Shown here piece after piece: positions 63,136 through 64,000 of a DNA stretch of 64,000 bases. The position numbers and the translations under genes were made by a program. The notes under the pieces were generated by a model. The model saw nothing but the letters and a program-made list of their open reading frames with translations, had not been told where the DNA came from and searched no databases. Within the stretch, counting starts at the first letter, position 1. The number at the start of each line of letters is the position of its first letter. Origin of the DNA: Caenimonas koreensis DSM 17982 (GTDB lineage Bacteria > Pseudomonadota > Gammaproteobacteria > Burkholderiales > Burkholderiaceae_C); the NCBI RefSeq assembly GCF_009646335.1, contig NZ_WJBU01000008.1, forward strand, positions 180,172-244,171. Direction: 5' to 3'.

Positions 63136-63876
63136 ATGAAATCCCATCAATTCGTCATCGGCGCGCGCAGCGTGGACGTCGGCTACTACAACGTGAAGTA
63201 CACGCTTGGACGACCGGCAATTCAGGCGCCTATCGCAGTCGAAAGCTTCCCGTCGATCGCACCGGTTCTGAAATCGGGCGTCGCTCGACAGATGGAGGGG
63301 TTCAGCCAGCCAGACGGCTGCCTCGTGAACGTCGGTGGCGTGTCTTACTTCGCGGGGCCCGGCGCGGCGCATCGCGGCAGCGGAAGTGATTCGCGGTTGG
63401 TCAAAGAAGACTACGCGACAAGTGACAAGTACCTCGCACTGTTGCGCGCTGCGTTCTGGCACATTGCAAAAGCCGCGAGCTCATCTCGCCACGTCGTGAT
63501 CCGGAACCTTAGCCTGGGTCTCCCAATGAATACGTACTTCGATTGCGCGGAGGCGCTGTCCGTAAAGGCAATGGGCGAGCACATCGTGGGGGCTGGGGGA
63601 GACGAGCGCCGCATCACCATCGACAACGCCCGTGTGATCGTTCAGCCTCAAGGCGCAATCATTAACTTCGGGTACTCAAACGGCGGTCGCCCTTTGGAAG
63701 GGGTGACGATGGTTGTCGATCCGGGTGGCGGCACGCTCGATTGGTATCTGTCCGAACGGTTGACGCCTTCCTGGGAACGGTCTGGTGCATATCCCAAAGC
63801 TATGCTGGCTTGCGCATATGCCGTCGCAGACCGCATCAACGCGGGGTGGCGTGACCAGTCGAGAATCGTGGACTGA
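63136..63876 (+). CDS. ParM/StbA-like plasmid-segregation actin, C-terminally truncated
   Basis: 246 residues from the ATG at 63136, with AGGAGAAC upstream. The phosphate-1 loop is VDVGYYNVKYTLG and the phosphate-2 loop is VVDPGGGTLDWYL (about 195-207). Full-length relatives are about 320-350 residues; here the protein ends with a TGA at 63874 before the adenosine motif and last subdomain. The next 124 bases do not restore the frame. So it is probably a remnant. Confidence 0.75.
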   Translation: MKSHQFVIGARSVDVGYYNVKYTLGRPAIQAPIAVESFPSIAPVLKSGVARQMEGFSQPDGCLVNVGGVSYFAGPGAAHRGSGSDSRLVKEDYATSDKYLALLRAAFWHIAKAASSSRHVVIRNLSLGLPMNTYFDCAEALSVKAMGEHIVGAGGDERRITIDNARVIVQPQGAIINFGYSNGGRPLEGVTMVVDPGGGTLDWYLSERLTPSWERSGAYPKAMLACAYAVADRINAGWRDQSRIVD

Positions 63877-64000
63877 ACCGCCCCGGGTTTCGAGGAGACC
63901 GGTTGATGTAAGTCAGACCTGCATGGTCTGCTGAATTCGGCTCTTGTATTTTCCTTTCTTTAAGCCCCCCGCAGGGGCCGCCGGAGGCCCCCCGGTTGGA
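63877..64000. other. end of window, non-coding with dyads
   Basis: CAGACC-N5-GGTCTG (63914-63930) is a short dyad. A GC-rich hairpin GGGGCC-N6-GGCCCC (63974-63991) follows a pyrimidine run. No gene is supported. Confidence 0.4.

Overview
The window is a 64 kb stretch of high-GC chromosome from a Betaproteobacterium, almost certainly order Burkholderiales (a Comamonadaceae-like heterotroph is my best guess). The evidence is gene content and order: aroC, an intracellular PHB depolymerase with a cysteine lipase box, YihY/BrkB followed by DUF2069, thyA-folA, xth, and ntrB-ntrC downstream of glnA. No rRNA, intact tRNA or CRISPR array was seen.

1-25 kb is mostly core genome: a stand-alone response regulator, a FrnE/DsbA-like oxidoreductase, chorismate synthase, PHB depolymerase, a metY/hydrolase/P450/Mpo1-like operon, an FAD-linked oxidase, thyA and folA, exonuclease III, the nitrogen regulation block ntrC-ntrB-glnA with a recognisable sigma-54 promoter and NtrC sites, a CinA-like protein, EI24 protein and RsuA-family pseudouridine synthase. 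The anomaly here is a TIR-like (PF10137-type) gene inserted between thyA and folA, overlapping each by 4 bp.

25-30 kb carries dabB-dabA, a two-subunit inorganic-carbon transporter, divergent from a LysR regulator. 30-38.2 kb looks like a stress/ion-homeostasis block: an NhaP antiporter, a Pal-like lipoprotein, a MarR regulator, a ClC channel, a three-gene operon with two DUF5985-like membrane proteins, and a membrane-anchored trehalose-6-phosphate synthase fusion. It is bracketed by two diverged, same-strand copies of a sequence resembling the 3' end of a tRNA-Ala/tmRNA. Three copies of an ACATTTGTACAAATGT-like palindrome lie in its control regions, one overlapping the promoter of a probable ~80 nt small RNA.

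38.2-49.3 kb is a defence-like module: a TIR protein, an orphan 227-residue protein, and a three-gene operon encoding a 2,086-residue Cap4-type nuclease/STAND NTPase, a 234-residue unknown and a 634-residue DUF4209-like protein with an R-x4-H motif. This operon is my best candidate for an undescribed system. 49.5-59.7 kb is a Zn/Cd/Co resistance operon (cadA-gmhA-czcI-czcC-czcB-czcA-zip) divergent from a CadR-type MerR regulator; a phosphoheptose isomerase sits inside it. 59.8-64 kb has two orphan genes, a long stretch without genes, a tyrosine recombinase and a ParM/StbA-like actin gene that is cut short, so the right side is probably the end of an integrative element or a plasmid-derived island.
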